Part shown: in pieces, positions 53,873 through 64,000 of the stretch
How the letters are laid out: every line of letters starts with the position of its first letter
How positions within the stretch are numbered: the first letter of the stretch is position 1
Made by a program: the position numbers and the translations under genes
Notes under the pieces: generated by a model
Database searches by the model: none
Told to the model about the DNA's origin: nothing
Seen by the model: the letters and a program-made list of their open reading frames with translations, nothing else
Source: Coniella vitis
Lineage: Eukaryota > Ascomycota > Sordariomycetes > Diaporthales > Schizoparmaceae
DNA length: 64,000 nucleotides
Reading direction: 5' to 3'
NCBI GenBank assembly: GCA_011317545.1
Contig: WUJK01000004.1
Coordinates: forward strand, 2,542,001 to 2,606,000

Positions 53873-55156
53873 ATGGGCCAATATCTTGCTACCATCGTGC
53901 AAACGGTGATGCGCCCAGTGGTGCGACTTGCTGCCAAGAGGGCCGCGAGGATACAAGCTGGAGCTGGGAGGATCGATACACATATACATTGTCTACCGCC
54001 ACAGTATCTCGAGGAACTGAACAAGGTTGGAGTAAGTTTGCCAACAATTGTGTGAATCGTCAAGCAGTAACGGCTGCTAATTTTCGCTTCTCAGGGCAAC
54101 CCTTCGGGGTTTCCCACGCCAGAGTGGACGCCAGAGTCCTGTCTCGAGTCTATGAAAGGAATCGGGACAACACTCGGTACATATCTTCTTCTTCTTCTTC
54201 CTCCTCCTCCCTCCTCCTCCACCACCACCCTTTCCCAACGTTTCCCTGACTACCAATCAGCCCCAACTCGATGCTAATCACCACAAGGAATCCTCTCCGT
54301 CTCGACCCCGGGCGCCGCCATCCTAGGCGACGGCCCTGAAGCCCGCAAGCTCGCCCGCTCTTTCAACGACTACCTCGCCTCCCTTACCGTCGCCGAGCGC
54401 TACAACCAACAATTCGGCTTCTTTGGTGTCATCCCCTCCTTGACCGACCTCGATGGCGCCCTCGACGAACTCGACTACCTCTACACGACCCAGAAGCTCT
54501 GCAGCGGCATCACCTTATTCACCTCGTACGGCGGCAAACTCCTCGGCCACCCGGACTTTGCCCCCTTCTTCGCCAAACTCCAACACTACAAGGCCCTCGT
54601 CTTTATCCACCCCACTATGCTCGACGTCGAACCCAAATTCATCGCCGAGTCCTTTGGCGGCGGCCTCCCGCAGCCGATCCTCGATTATCCCCTCGCGACC
54701 ACCCGCGCCGCCATCAACCTCGTCATAAGCGGCACCGTGCGCAGCTGCCCCAGCGTCGATTTCATTCTTTCGCACGCCGGTGGCGCCCTACCTTTCGTCG
54801 GCACCCGCGCCCTGGGGTCCCTTATGATGCCCTCCCTCGCGGCACGCTTCCCCGTCAACGTCCTGCAGGCACGAGCGGATGTGGGCCGGTTCTATTACGA
54901 TATTGCGCTATCGTCTACCCCAGCACAGCTGAACGGTCTACTTGATTTTGTAGGCAAAGGAGGAGAAGAGAGGATTCTGTTTGGGAGTGATTACCCGTAC
55001 GCGCCCCAGGTGGGCATTGATCATATTGTCTTGGAGCACACGCGGTTCGTGCAGGGGGATGTGAGGGGAGCGCGGGTGAGTGCGGAGAGGATGAGAGGCA
55101 ACGCGGTGAGGTTGTTGAATAAACATGCTTTTGAAGGGAGAGCCTTGGAGGGGTGA
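53873..55156 (+). CDS. Metal-dependent amidohydrolase, decarboxylase-like (amidohydrolase 2 family)
   Basis: Exons 53873-54031, 54095-54176 and 54288-55156 join in frame (donors GTAAGT and GTACAT; acceptors CTCAG and ACAAG), giving 369 residues. After a short basic N-terminus the first beta strand carries the metal pair DTHIHC (His37 and His39). Further family landmarks are NPSGFPTPEW, the strand end FIHPTM, LSHAGGALP and GSDYPYAPQ with the metal-binding Asp. This pattern is that of the amidohydrolase 2 group, which includes 6-methylsalicylate, gamma-resorcylate and aminocarboxymuconate semialdehyde decarboxylases. Non-hydrolytic decarboxylation of a small aromatic acid is the likely reaction; the substrate is unknown and no polyketide synthase is seen nearby. 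The second intron holds a TCT/TCC repeat. The start gives no signal peptide, so it is probably cytosolic. Confidence 0.87.
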
Positions 55157-56964
55157 GGGAAAGTAGTTGTTGGCTGGATGAAGTGAACGGTCATAGAACA
55201 ATGGTGTGTGCAAGGTAAATCCGCATGTTGACATGACTTGGCCTTGTTGTTCGTCGCCAGCTCAAGGAACCTGGGGCAAACACAACTTACATCGTCAATT
55301 AGTTCGATAGAGGTTGACTGATTCTTTTTCTGCAATATAGAAATGTACGTCAACATCATCTGGAGTTGCATTCATCCCACACAGGCGCTCCCATGCTATC
55401 TCATCTCATCCTGTTTTTCTGCATCGATTCTCTTTCCCTCATCTGATGTAGCCACAGTTGTACATGATTTGACGTGCACATGTGATTGAGCATCATTTAA
55501 AGCCCTCCCCCCCCCCCCAAGGCTCTACATCTTCCTAACTCTCACCGAGCACTCACTCCCCTTTCCTTCTGCTACTATGTATATACTTAGAAACACATTT
55601 TTTCAACACTGGGGATTCTCAAATATCATATCAAGATGCACTAAATTAGTTTCGAGTGTTTAAATGGTCGAATTCTGTACTCCTCAACCTTGGAAATCGA
55701 ATCATGTTATGGAAACAAAGGCAGGCAAAAAGCGCCATTACAACCTCAACGGCGTAAACTAAAAACCAGTCGATCACTGACAGCGACATGTCTTGACGAT
55801 CGGGACGGGCCGGTTGATCAACACTCGTGGTACAACCCAAGTCTCAGGGCATAATACAAGTAAACAATTCTTACAGACTTTGAACTTGTGATCATTCAGA
55901 TGCTACTTTGGAATCACACGAGGAGAGGCCATGAAACAGCAGGGCAGTACTTGCATACATATCATTCAAGTTTGTACCACAGTTTTTCAATTACAAACAA
56001 CTCCCCCTTAGCCTCGTAAACAGATTGTGCTGTCTCCAAAGCAATACATGCCACATTCCCAAAAGTGATCAATAAATATCAACGTCAACGTCAAAAATTC
56101 CCCAAGCCACGTCTCACTGTATGCCTCTCTCAGCATTCCTTTCCCCCTCCCCGCAGTGAAACCAACAACAGGAATGAACAAAACAAAAGGGTATCAACCA
56201 GGTTGTCTCACCTCGGCCCCTTCCAATTCTCCAAAATAAACAAGGGAGAACATGAAAGCAGCCAAAGCTACTAGGTAATAATGGTGTGTCGTTCACCTAA
56301 GAGAGAAGCATATTCTTCGAGCTCATTTGGGCCGTCATCCAAGATTCTTGGGTAAGTCGGATAATCGTAGATCATGAAGATAAAAAAAAAAAGTATAGAT
56401 GTCTGCTCAGTAGGCATGGTCATGCGGTCGCTTGCAGCAATGCGATTGCAATCAACGCAAGTGCGCAAGCCGACAGCGCCCAACATAAGCATTGTCTTCT
56501 GGCCAGACGGCAAGATGAATGAGAAGAGAAGTTTTTTATACCACCATAACTCTCCCGCTTTCCGAAACTCCGTTGTTGTGGTATGCTCTCACTAGGTTTT
56601 CAAGGTGCTTCATCTCTTGAATGATGCATCATCGTTGGCCTCTTTTCACAATGTCGGAATCATAGCTGACAGCGGCGCGCAGCGCCTGCAAGCTCGTCTT
56701 GTCTGAACGATCTCGTTTCAGTGCTTCCAAGAATATGATTCAAGGTCGTCTGATGTTGTGGTCGTTGATGGTGTGGTAGACGAGGTGTCGCATGTGGGTT
56801 GCTCCATGGATCGCAGCTTTTGGTTTCGACAAAGGAAATAGCCTGAGATGATGTGCGCATCGAAGATTTCGGAATTTGGCAATGATATGACAGTAAAAGA
56901 AAAGAATATGAATGGTAGAGCGAATTGCTCATTTCAGCCCACGAGTGACTGATCCTGGCTCATT
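55157..56964. other. Convergent intergenic region
   Basis: This region lies between the amidohydrolase gene (plus) and the GPI protein gene (minus). It contains a C run near 55508-55518. No gene is supported. Confidence 0.45.
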
Positions 56965-57330
56965 TTACAGGAAGGCAACAGCGACCATGCCAGCAAGACC
57001 GGCTGCCGCAACATTGGCAGCATTGAGAGATGTGGCACCGCTGCTGCCGAGACCGCTCGTGCTCGCAGTGGCCGAAGACGAAGTGCCCGAGGTGCCAGTT
57101 ACGGAGCTCTTGGTAGTATAGGAGCCGGTGGTACCATAAGAGCCAGTAGTATACGGGGTTGATGAGTTGGCGCTGAGGTTGGCGGTCATCGTCACCGTGT
57201 TGCTGGCCAAAGTCACAGTTTTGGTGCGAGTCGAGGTTGCTGTCAAGGTCGTGGTGCCCGAAACAGACGTGTCCTGCGCCAAAGCGAGGAGAGGCAGCAG
57301 AGCTGCGGACAGGATCGTGGTGAGCTGCAT
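56965..57330 (-). CDS. Small Ser/Thr-rich GPI-anchored surface protein
   Basis: A single exon codes 121 residues. It starts with a signal peptide (MQLTTILSAALLPLLALAQ). The mature part is almost all Ser, Thr, Gly, Ala and Val, with TLTATSTRTKTVTLASNTVT and repeated TGSYGTTGSYTT-like units, and should be heavily O-glycosylated. It ends with a small-residue omega region and a hydrophobic tail (AAAGLAGMVAVAFL) as for GPI attachment. No cysteine or domain is present. Such short proteins are common in fungal walls, with unknown individual roles. The first ATG after a good leader is used; upstream in-frame sequence has no secretion signal, so extension is unlikely. Confidence 0.8.
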   Translation of the reverse strand: MQLTTILSAALLPLLALAQDTSVSGTTTLTATSTRTKTVTLASNTVTMTANLSANSSTPYTTGSYGTTGSYTTKSSVTGTSGTSSSATASTSGLGSSGATSLNAANVAAAGLAGMVAVAFL

Positions 57331-60300
57331 GATGATGGCGGAAGAAGACGTTGACGAAAATTGCGTGTAAGTGAGCGGTGGTGGTTCTTGTGGTCGTGGG
57401 CTTTCGAACGATTTTCTTTGATTTTCCCTTTTAAACGCGATACTGCTTTGCAGATAGATGCTCGTCCGGCGATGTGTGATTCGATTTGCCCGAAAACGAA
57501 TGAATCCAACAACGGAAGGAGCACGGAGCGCGGTCTGGTGCGTCGAAGCGGTATATATGGACTGAAAATCCTGGTCTTGGCTTTGGTCTTCAGAGACGAG
57601 AACGAGCGTGGGTAGCCAGGGACGAGGATGGAGAGAGCGTAGAGTGTGGTATATCTCAAACACTGGTAGCGTAACACGGGGTCAAAGAGGTGCGAGAGAC
57701 TCTGCCAACGAAGTCTGTGGGTGTCTGTAGAGAGATGAAGGGATCGAGGGCAAGCGGACGGCGAGGGGTGCGGCAGGTGGGCTTTTCTGGGGCCGGCGAG
57801 GGATTTTGAGTGGGAGCACTTGAGCTCGCTGCTGGCTCGCAGACCCAGCAAAGAAAGACAAGCGCGGTCGGCGCAACAGCGTCTTCTGAGGCTGGACAGG
57901 GATGGCTAACACAGAGACGAAATTACAAGACGTTGAGGCGGTCACGGCACCCCTGTCGTCGGAATAGTATGGGCACTATGTAGGGGCTACTTTGATATTT
58001 GCCCATGACTTCACTCCAACCACAAGTAGCTTGTACTCCAAGAAAACATCCCATGCCTGTCCACCACCGGCCCTGCCTTCCTGTTTACTACTTAGGTCAT
58101 AGCTGGAAATGAGAAAGGCATTGGGTACCTGGTACCGCACTCAAACTGCTGGGGATGCCAAGCGGCAAGGTCTTCTTTACCGGCACCGTCTCATTCGCCT
58201 CAGCGCTCCAGTATGTGCTGTGCTGTGCTGTGCTGTGCAAGGCGGGCCGCGAGAACTCGATTGGGTGCTGTGTCAGATTTCGGCCACGGACCTGAAGGGC
58301 CACTGGCACGGCCATTGTGTTTGTTTCTTAGATTGGATGATATCATGAAAAGCGTTCCAATTTTGGGAGAGATGTACACATCCATCCTCTGCAGCCAGCC
58401 CGCCCGCCCACCAGCCCGCCAGCCAGCCAGCCAGCCAGCCAGCCAAGAGCCCAGACTTACTATGTATAATGAGGCCTTCCTTCGCTTCGCCGTCCAGTAT
58501 CGCTAGCATGCAGGCTGTTGTTGTATTCTGCCGCCATGTTGCAGTGGGATGCGCGCGTGCAGGATGCTCATCATAGCCATCCAGACAGACCCATGGCGGA
58601 GATTTGGGACCTGCTTCTGGTGCCTGGCGCTAAACCCAAACCCGCACGTGCGAATAAGCTCTTGGCCCCACGGTCTTTTTGTGGCACCTGTCGTGGTTCA
58701 AGGTTCCCTGCCAGCCTACCAGCATGTTGCGCCAGGGACCCCGCGTGGCCCTCAATACCCTACGCCAGCAGGGGCCACAGGGGCCATGGGGCATCCACAG
58801 CGCACCGACAAGCTTGACAGGGCAATGGCTGCAGGAGCACGGGTCCCTATCAAACTTCTCAAAAAGCCTGTGGTGTCGGTGACAGGAAGGAGGGGCGGGA
58901 AAGGGGCAAGACTGGAAAGAGCAGCGCCCCGAAAAGGGAGAGCGCAATGACCAGCAAGCAGCCATATCGCCGCCTCCACTTGTCACAATGCCCTTTTCAA
59001 AGCTTTCAAGGTTTCGTTTTCTTCTCAACCGCCCCACCGTCCACCGACTCGAGTCGCCAGGCGGCCGGCCATGCCAGTACTATTGTAACTCACAGGCGAC
59101 TAGGCCAGAGACAACCAGCCAAGCAATCTCATGAAACCTGCATGAACCTAACGACCGTCCAAACGCGCCTTTGCCCATAGAGGCGGCAAGCCACAGAGCA
59201 GCACACTCCCAAGGTTATTGCGCTCGGCGCTTGCATCGACCGAGGCGCAAAAAAGGCTTGGGCAGCCAGCAGCCAAAGACATAAGTAGCTTACTCAGCAA
59301 GCTTTCGACTATTTGTGCTATCGATGGGGTGTGAGCACAGAGCGGTGCGTGCTTGCTCGGCAAAACCCGATCTTGTCAAAGCCGCCGATCAGTGCTTGAA
59401 AGGCCCAGGGCACACTTTATTTCCCCAGCTTCCAAATTCTCCTTTCAGGCATTATCCTGCTCCCTATCTCGCCTGCACTGTACAGGCCCGGTTAGCGGCG
59501 CTGATGGGCGAGTCAGTCGTCAATGATGGGCTCTTCCCACGCGCCACGATATGACCTCTGGGGGCACCAAGCCCAGCCAACTGTCAGCCAGCAAATTTCT
59601 CAGAGGCCGCGCTTGCTGATTGTTCTCACATTATATAAGCCACTGATCCTTTGTGTTGCCCGCTGCCGTGCTGACCGCCATGCAGTGCCGTCTGCCAAGC
59701 CCCGACAGCGGATATGACTGGTTGCGTGACAACGTGGCCGTCCCTTTTCTTGCCAGCCAATCGCCTCCTTCCTACATGGCGCTTTGCAAGTCATACTACT
59801 CCTACTATGCATGTACTGAATCCGCGACGGCTGTTCAGAAAGGGTACAAAAGGTCTTTACTGGGGTTGCGCAACTTTAGCGGCCCGTTGCTACTTTTTCT
59901 GCCGTTGCTGACGGCATTTTCTGTCTCGTCCCCATGCCAGCCTCACGCACCGCGATCGTCATCGCGTGAACTTTCAACCCTTTCGGCCAAATCCGAACGA
60001 TCCAAGGGATTTTTCTCTGAACTTTTCATTGGCAAGAAGAAAAAAACAAGCAGAAAGAGGCAAAAGAAGAAAAAATCGTGTAAAGCATAACGTCGTGGGC
60101 AACTTGGAGGAGGCCCACGGCTAACCGTGAAAGGGGTAAACGCAAATGCTCGAAGGGTGGACTCTACAAGGCTGCCTAAGAAGGCGCACAGCATGACAGC
60201 GAAAATTCAAGGCCGTCTCCACCATCGCTATCGTAACTCGCCCTTTTGCTCCGGCTGCAAACCATCGACCCTGCTGGTCAGTAGCTGCGGCGTCCGCAAC

Positions 60301-62169
60301 CTGCTCTCAGACCCAGGCAATAGAGCCTATTCCAAGTCTTCCCGGTGAGACTTTGATCAACACCCCAGCCATTGGATGAAAGAAAAGCAATGTCTCTGAC
60401 GAGACCCTCGTATTCACGTGTTTCCGTCCAAGTCAGGGATCCTGCATCTGAGCACCGGCCCCAGGTCTTCGAAACATGGACCGTTTGGAGACGACGGACA
60501 TGCTGCTGAATAGGACGGGGCAACCTTCCCGGGACGTCTCGTATGTACACTAAATGTCCTATTTATTCCTTGTGCCATCAAGCTGTGCGCGCGCAAGCAC
60601 TCTGATTAAGTTAAGTGGAAGCCGACAAGGCCATGCACTCACTACTATGCCGCAACTCCGACACCACTTCGTCTTGCAAGTTGAGAAGCTGCTCCGTGTT
60701 TCACGACTACTGTACTACAGCACACCGGCGAACTGGGCTGGACAGGAACACGGTACAAATGCCAACATTCATTGGTGGCTGCAATCTGAACGCCCAACCC
60801 AGCCATGGACCAAACAATTGTTCGCATCTCACGGGAATTCCATGATTGGGCCCTGGCGGGCGAGCGGGCGATGCTTGAATAGGCACATGACAATTACACC
60901 TCGCCTAATTTGGGTGCCGATGAAATTGGCATCTCGAACCATGTCCCTTTTCCAGGGTCACATGGGCGCTGGATCTGGACGAGCCAAGACTTGCAGCAAT
61001 TTCCCTTTCTTACCACTAGCGGGCACGTACAATTGCATACGATGGTTTTACCCCTCATCCACACTCAAACCCACCACCGCGGCTACTATGCACCCATTGC
61101 CAGATCCATTCCAGCGCCTCGGATATGAGGCAGTCCACTTCCCAAAAAGAATATCCCCCCGGAGCCCAGGGTTCTTCCTTGGCTCGCGCGAGCCATGTAA
61201 ACTGAACCGTTCCGTCTCATTTACGAAATGAACTGCTTGGACCACAGAATCGTCATGGCGCCCGTCCACATGGGGGAAATTATGTCCTCTGACTCGACTC
61301 CACGATCGTGATAACCATACCTTTTTGGCTTAAAGGTTCCAGGTCAGGCTGCATTCTTGAGGCGCTAGGGGAAAGGCTAATGAATGGTTATAAAATGTAG
61401 TCTGCTGACGCTCCACTATCAACAAGACCACCAGAGGGCATCTCGGAGATGCTCTTAACCAGCAAATGAGGGGGTGGCTGTTACGAACAATTTCGATGAG
61501 GATAACGGCACACAGATGGTTGGTAAAGTCAGGAAACATAAAGTCTTATCCATATACTACGTAAGTGGATGCTTTGGCCAGGCAAATCTGACGCCAGCCT
61601 TGGCCATACGCTGAATTGTGTATCTAGTATATTCATAGTCGACAAAGAGGCCTGAAAGAACTTGTCCAAATAGCCGTTGACAGTATCAAGCAGACATCAT
61701 TCTCTCGAGCTGTTTGTACAAGCTCATTAGAACATGCATTCTAGTGAATATAGCGTTGATTCTTTCTCCAGAAGTCATCTTGACTCCGATCTGTCATTTT
61801 TAGTACTCATCTGGCTGTGAAAGAGTTCCAGGCTTCATCCACCAAGGCCCTCTGCCGCCATCTACCAGCTTCTCTCCTCCAAGGTATTAGACCGCCGTAC
61901 GCTCCAACGCGGCCCACTATACTATGTAGTCAGTCCTGGCTTCCTCAGACTAGGGGATTCTAGACCTTTGTATGTTAGACCGTGTGGTAATCCAATGGGA
62001 ACGTCATTTTTAGCTTGTTTTGTTTCGTTTTGCTTGCGCTGTTTGCCTGTTTTGCCTGTTTGGATAAACTCGGGAGCCCACTACCTTACCAGATGAAACC
62101 TTAAATCCTTTTCTCCCGGTATCATCTATTATTGCTTCTCGTTTTTTTTTTTTTTGGACATCAACCTGC

Positions 62170-62199
62170 CTCTCTCTCCCTCTCTCTCTCTCTCTCTCT
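62170..62199 (+). repeat. (CT)n repeat
   Basis: An almost perfect CT dinucleotide run lies between two poly(T) tracts (around 62145 and 62203). Confidence 0.8.
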
Positions 62200-62427
62200 T
62201 ATTTTTTTTTTTTTTTAAATGCACATACACTGGGAGTTGTTTGCTGCCAATGGATGCATGTGCTTATCGATCCGCTAAAAAGAAAAAAGGAATATAAAAG
62301 TCTCCTTTTGACTACAAATCAATCCGCATGAAAACCGTGAAAGGGGAAAGGCATCAAGGCATGAGGCATAAAAACCATGAGATTAGACATCTCCACACAT
62401 TACTCACAACTTCCCAGGCACACACAT

Positions 62428-62470
62428 ATGTATATATATATATATATATACATATATGTATATGTATATT
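62428..62470 (+). repeat. (TA)n repeat
   Basis: TA dinucleotides interrupted by TG and CA steps can fold on themselves. They are non-coding. Confidence 0.8.
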
Positions 62471-63852
62471 ACTCGAGAACCAAGACTGTGATGTGAGATG
62501 CGTCATTGCCATCGGGAAAGGGATGTGTGCTGTGCTGTGCTGAGCAGTGAGGGCTTACTCACTTATCTGGATCAATAGTGGGCGGGTGGTGAGTTCCGAG
62601 TAAGACGGTATAATGTTCATATTTGTGTTGGAAGTTTGGAAAGACATATCGAGCAAATAACTTCTCTTCAGCATGCGCACTCGGAACCACTCCGTCCATA
62701 CACAGTCATTTCTCCCCTCTGCACACGGACACTGCCCATAATCCCGTCCCGGCACCGACGAAAACGATGTGACGGCAGCAGCCGTCGTATAAACGGAGAA
62801 TCGCCAGGGATCTCATGATGCCCTGTGTAGTTCGTAGGGGCCATTTGGCTGCTCAGAACTGGATCATTCGGCGATGGGCTGCGAGCGAGTATTCAGTCGA
62901 GTTATCTCCCCCCTCCATTGTAAGCATGTCCATTGTCATATATCTACACCCATCTATCCACATCAGCCAGTGTCCTGGATGACCATTAAGAATGACATGC
63001 CATGATATGAAATCTTGCTGCTCATGTTGCGCAACGCCCGGCTCTTCACACCTTGGCAAGGGGAAGGCGATTGATCAATGACTGTGTTTAATAGTATGTG
63101 TTGCGGTGTTGCTTGCCTGAATCCCCACTAATGATTCGTTTTGGCCTCCAAAGGAGCCGAGCCAGCTTTTGCGAAGCTCTTGACACTCAGCGATATTGAC
63201 ACCCCCACAGATTCTTGTGGTTTATCTAATCCCTCGATTTGAGGTGCAGTCCAAGAGGATTGTAGTCCGGAGTAACCATTATACAGCCTTGCCCTGACTT
63301 GATTTGCGAGTTTCCCTTGTTGAAGCAATTTGCTCTTCGTTGGGATTCGACATTAGCTACCAAATCCCAGACCCAGTTCATCTTGAGGATAGTAGAAAAT
63401 GACACTACATACATCACCACAGTCCATCACATTGAAGTGGGTCATCCCAGAAACCAGGATGAGGTCAGGAAATAGACGTGTGGCGGCGTAACCATCCGGT
63501 TCAATTCAGATATTGTTGCATCCATGGGCTATGCATTTGTTGGTAGAGCAGCCTGGCGAGAGCCAAACTCGGACCGCCAATTTCTGAAGGCCCTTTCGTG
63601 CTAAGACACGTCCCCGAAAAGTTGTTAATAGTTGAACCCGTGAACTCGCTACATTTGCCATCCTCCTTTTCTGTTGGCGAACTCTGTGAGGCAATAAGTG
63701 TTTCGATGTAAAATTCTGTTCGAGGATACTGCAGTTTTCATCTGCTGGGGGAAGGGAGACTTTAGGACAGACTCCAGCAGCCAGCGCGGAGCCTTGCCTT
63801 GAATCTTGAGCGAAGGGTCTGCCTTTGTACACTGTCTCTAAGCTGGAACAGC

Positions 63853-64000
63853 TCAGCTGTCGTCCCAGAGGCCTTTGAGGCTCGCCAGAGCAATGTACAC
63901 AGCCTCATCCGTTCTGATCGTCCTGCTACCCTGGTTGGGGAGAACATTCACCCAATGGTCAAACAGCTCCCTGATTCGCCCTGCATTAATACCCATGTTA
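63853..64000 (-). CDS. C-terminal end of an unidentified protein (partial)
   Basis: From the window edge a minus-strand frame reads NMGINAGRIRELFDHWVNVL, then PNQGSRTIRTDEAVYIALAS, and ends LKGLWDDS before TGA at 63855-63853. The composition (mixed hydrophobic and charged residues, helix-like) looks like a genuine protein end, with 49 codons visible. The rest is outside the window. I do not recognise the family. Confidence 0.45.
   Translation of the reverse strand, partial: NMGINAGRIRELFDHWVNVLPNQGSRTIRTDEAVYIALASLKGLWDDS

Larger units (their letters stand above)
57331..63852. other. Gene-poor 6.5 kb region
   Basis: I cannot support any gene here. The first 600 bases are the promoter of the GPI protein gene. 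Several long open frames occur (for example plus strand 60554-61231, and 59680-60090 with a TATATAAG at 59632-59639), but they lack domains, signals and convincing composition. From 61300 the DNA is AT-richer with homopolymers, a CT repeat (62170-62199) and a TA repeat (62428-62470). CTGTG units near 58216 and CAGC units near 58424-58444 are small microsatellites. Old transposon or gene remnants are possible but none was identified. Confidence 0.35.

Noticed and set aside
59680..60090. Open frame of about 136 codons behind TATATAAG (59632-59639)
   Set aside because: The tail is a lysine run from A-rich DNA and the rest has no recognisable feature. The TATA-like site alone is not enough.
60554..61231. 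Open frame of 225 codons on the plus strand
   Set aside because: No domain, no signal, mixed composition and overlapping short frames in other phases. It looks like chance absence of stops.
63590..63660. Possible tRNA remnant with a TTGAACCC-like sequence
   Set aside because: The B box does not match the consensus and no cloverleaf can be drawn.
1..64000. CRISPR arrays, insertion sequences and bacterial operons
   Set aside because: The window is fungal; I saw no regularly spaced direct repeats with unique spacers and no transposase.

Overview
The window is nuclear DNA from a filamentous ascomycete (Pezizomycotina, probably Sordariomycetes and perhaps Hypocreales; this is an inference from gene content only). 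Most genes are split by short GT-AG introns of about 46-160 bases with donors such as GTAAGT, GTGAGT and GTATGT. There are no operons. Intergenic spaces are long and rich in microsatellites and homopolymers. Typical fungal families occur: fused-type phytoene synthase, UstYa-like oxidase, hyphal GT2 glycosyltransferase, New1-type ABCF ATPase and GPI-tailed wall proteins. Exon joins below were worked out by hand from splice signals and reading-frame agreement.

Left part (1-24 kb): the 3' end of a carotenoid phytoene synthase gene, a small secreted protein gene, a peroxisomal-type acyl-CoA thioesterase, mitochondrial 2-methylcitrate dehydratase, an SH3 adaptor of the Lsb1/Pin3 type, the tiny mitochondrial import subunit Tom5, the glycine cleavage P protein, a monocarboxylate-type MFS transporter and an RBR E3 ubiquitin ligase.

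Middle (26-43 kb): lipoyl synthase, a frameshifted and shortened copy of a secreted hydrolase-like gene, a coiled-coil protein with a poly(A) leader against its start codon, a gene-poor stretch of nearly 4 kb, a weakly supported proline-rich ORF, a UstYa-like (DUF3328) membrane oxidase and a large GT2 glycosyltransferase.

Right part (43-64 kb): a membrane-anchored GH16 protein, a fasciclin-domain GPI protein interrupted by one in-frame TAG, the New1-like ABCF ATPase, a metal-dependent amidohydrolase/decarboxylase, a Ser/Thr-rich GPI protein, then 6.5 kb with no gene I can support, and the 3' end of an unidentified gene at the edge.

Functionally this is mostly a housekeeping and cell-surface neighbourhood. 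Mitochondrial metabolism recurs: propionate/2-methylcitrate, glycine cleavage, lipoate synthesis (needed by glycine cleavage) and protein import. Cell-wall and surface functions cluster between 37 and 47 kb (UstYa-like, GT2, GH16, fasciclin). I found no complete secondary-metabolite or RiPP cluster and no clear new system. The most unusual points are the amber codon in an otherwise intact fasciclin gene, the decayed hydrolase copy, the UstYa-like gene without a visible precursor, the G-rich hexamer repeat coding its linker, the long basic extension on GT2, and the poly(A) tract next to a start codon.
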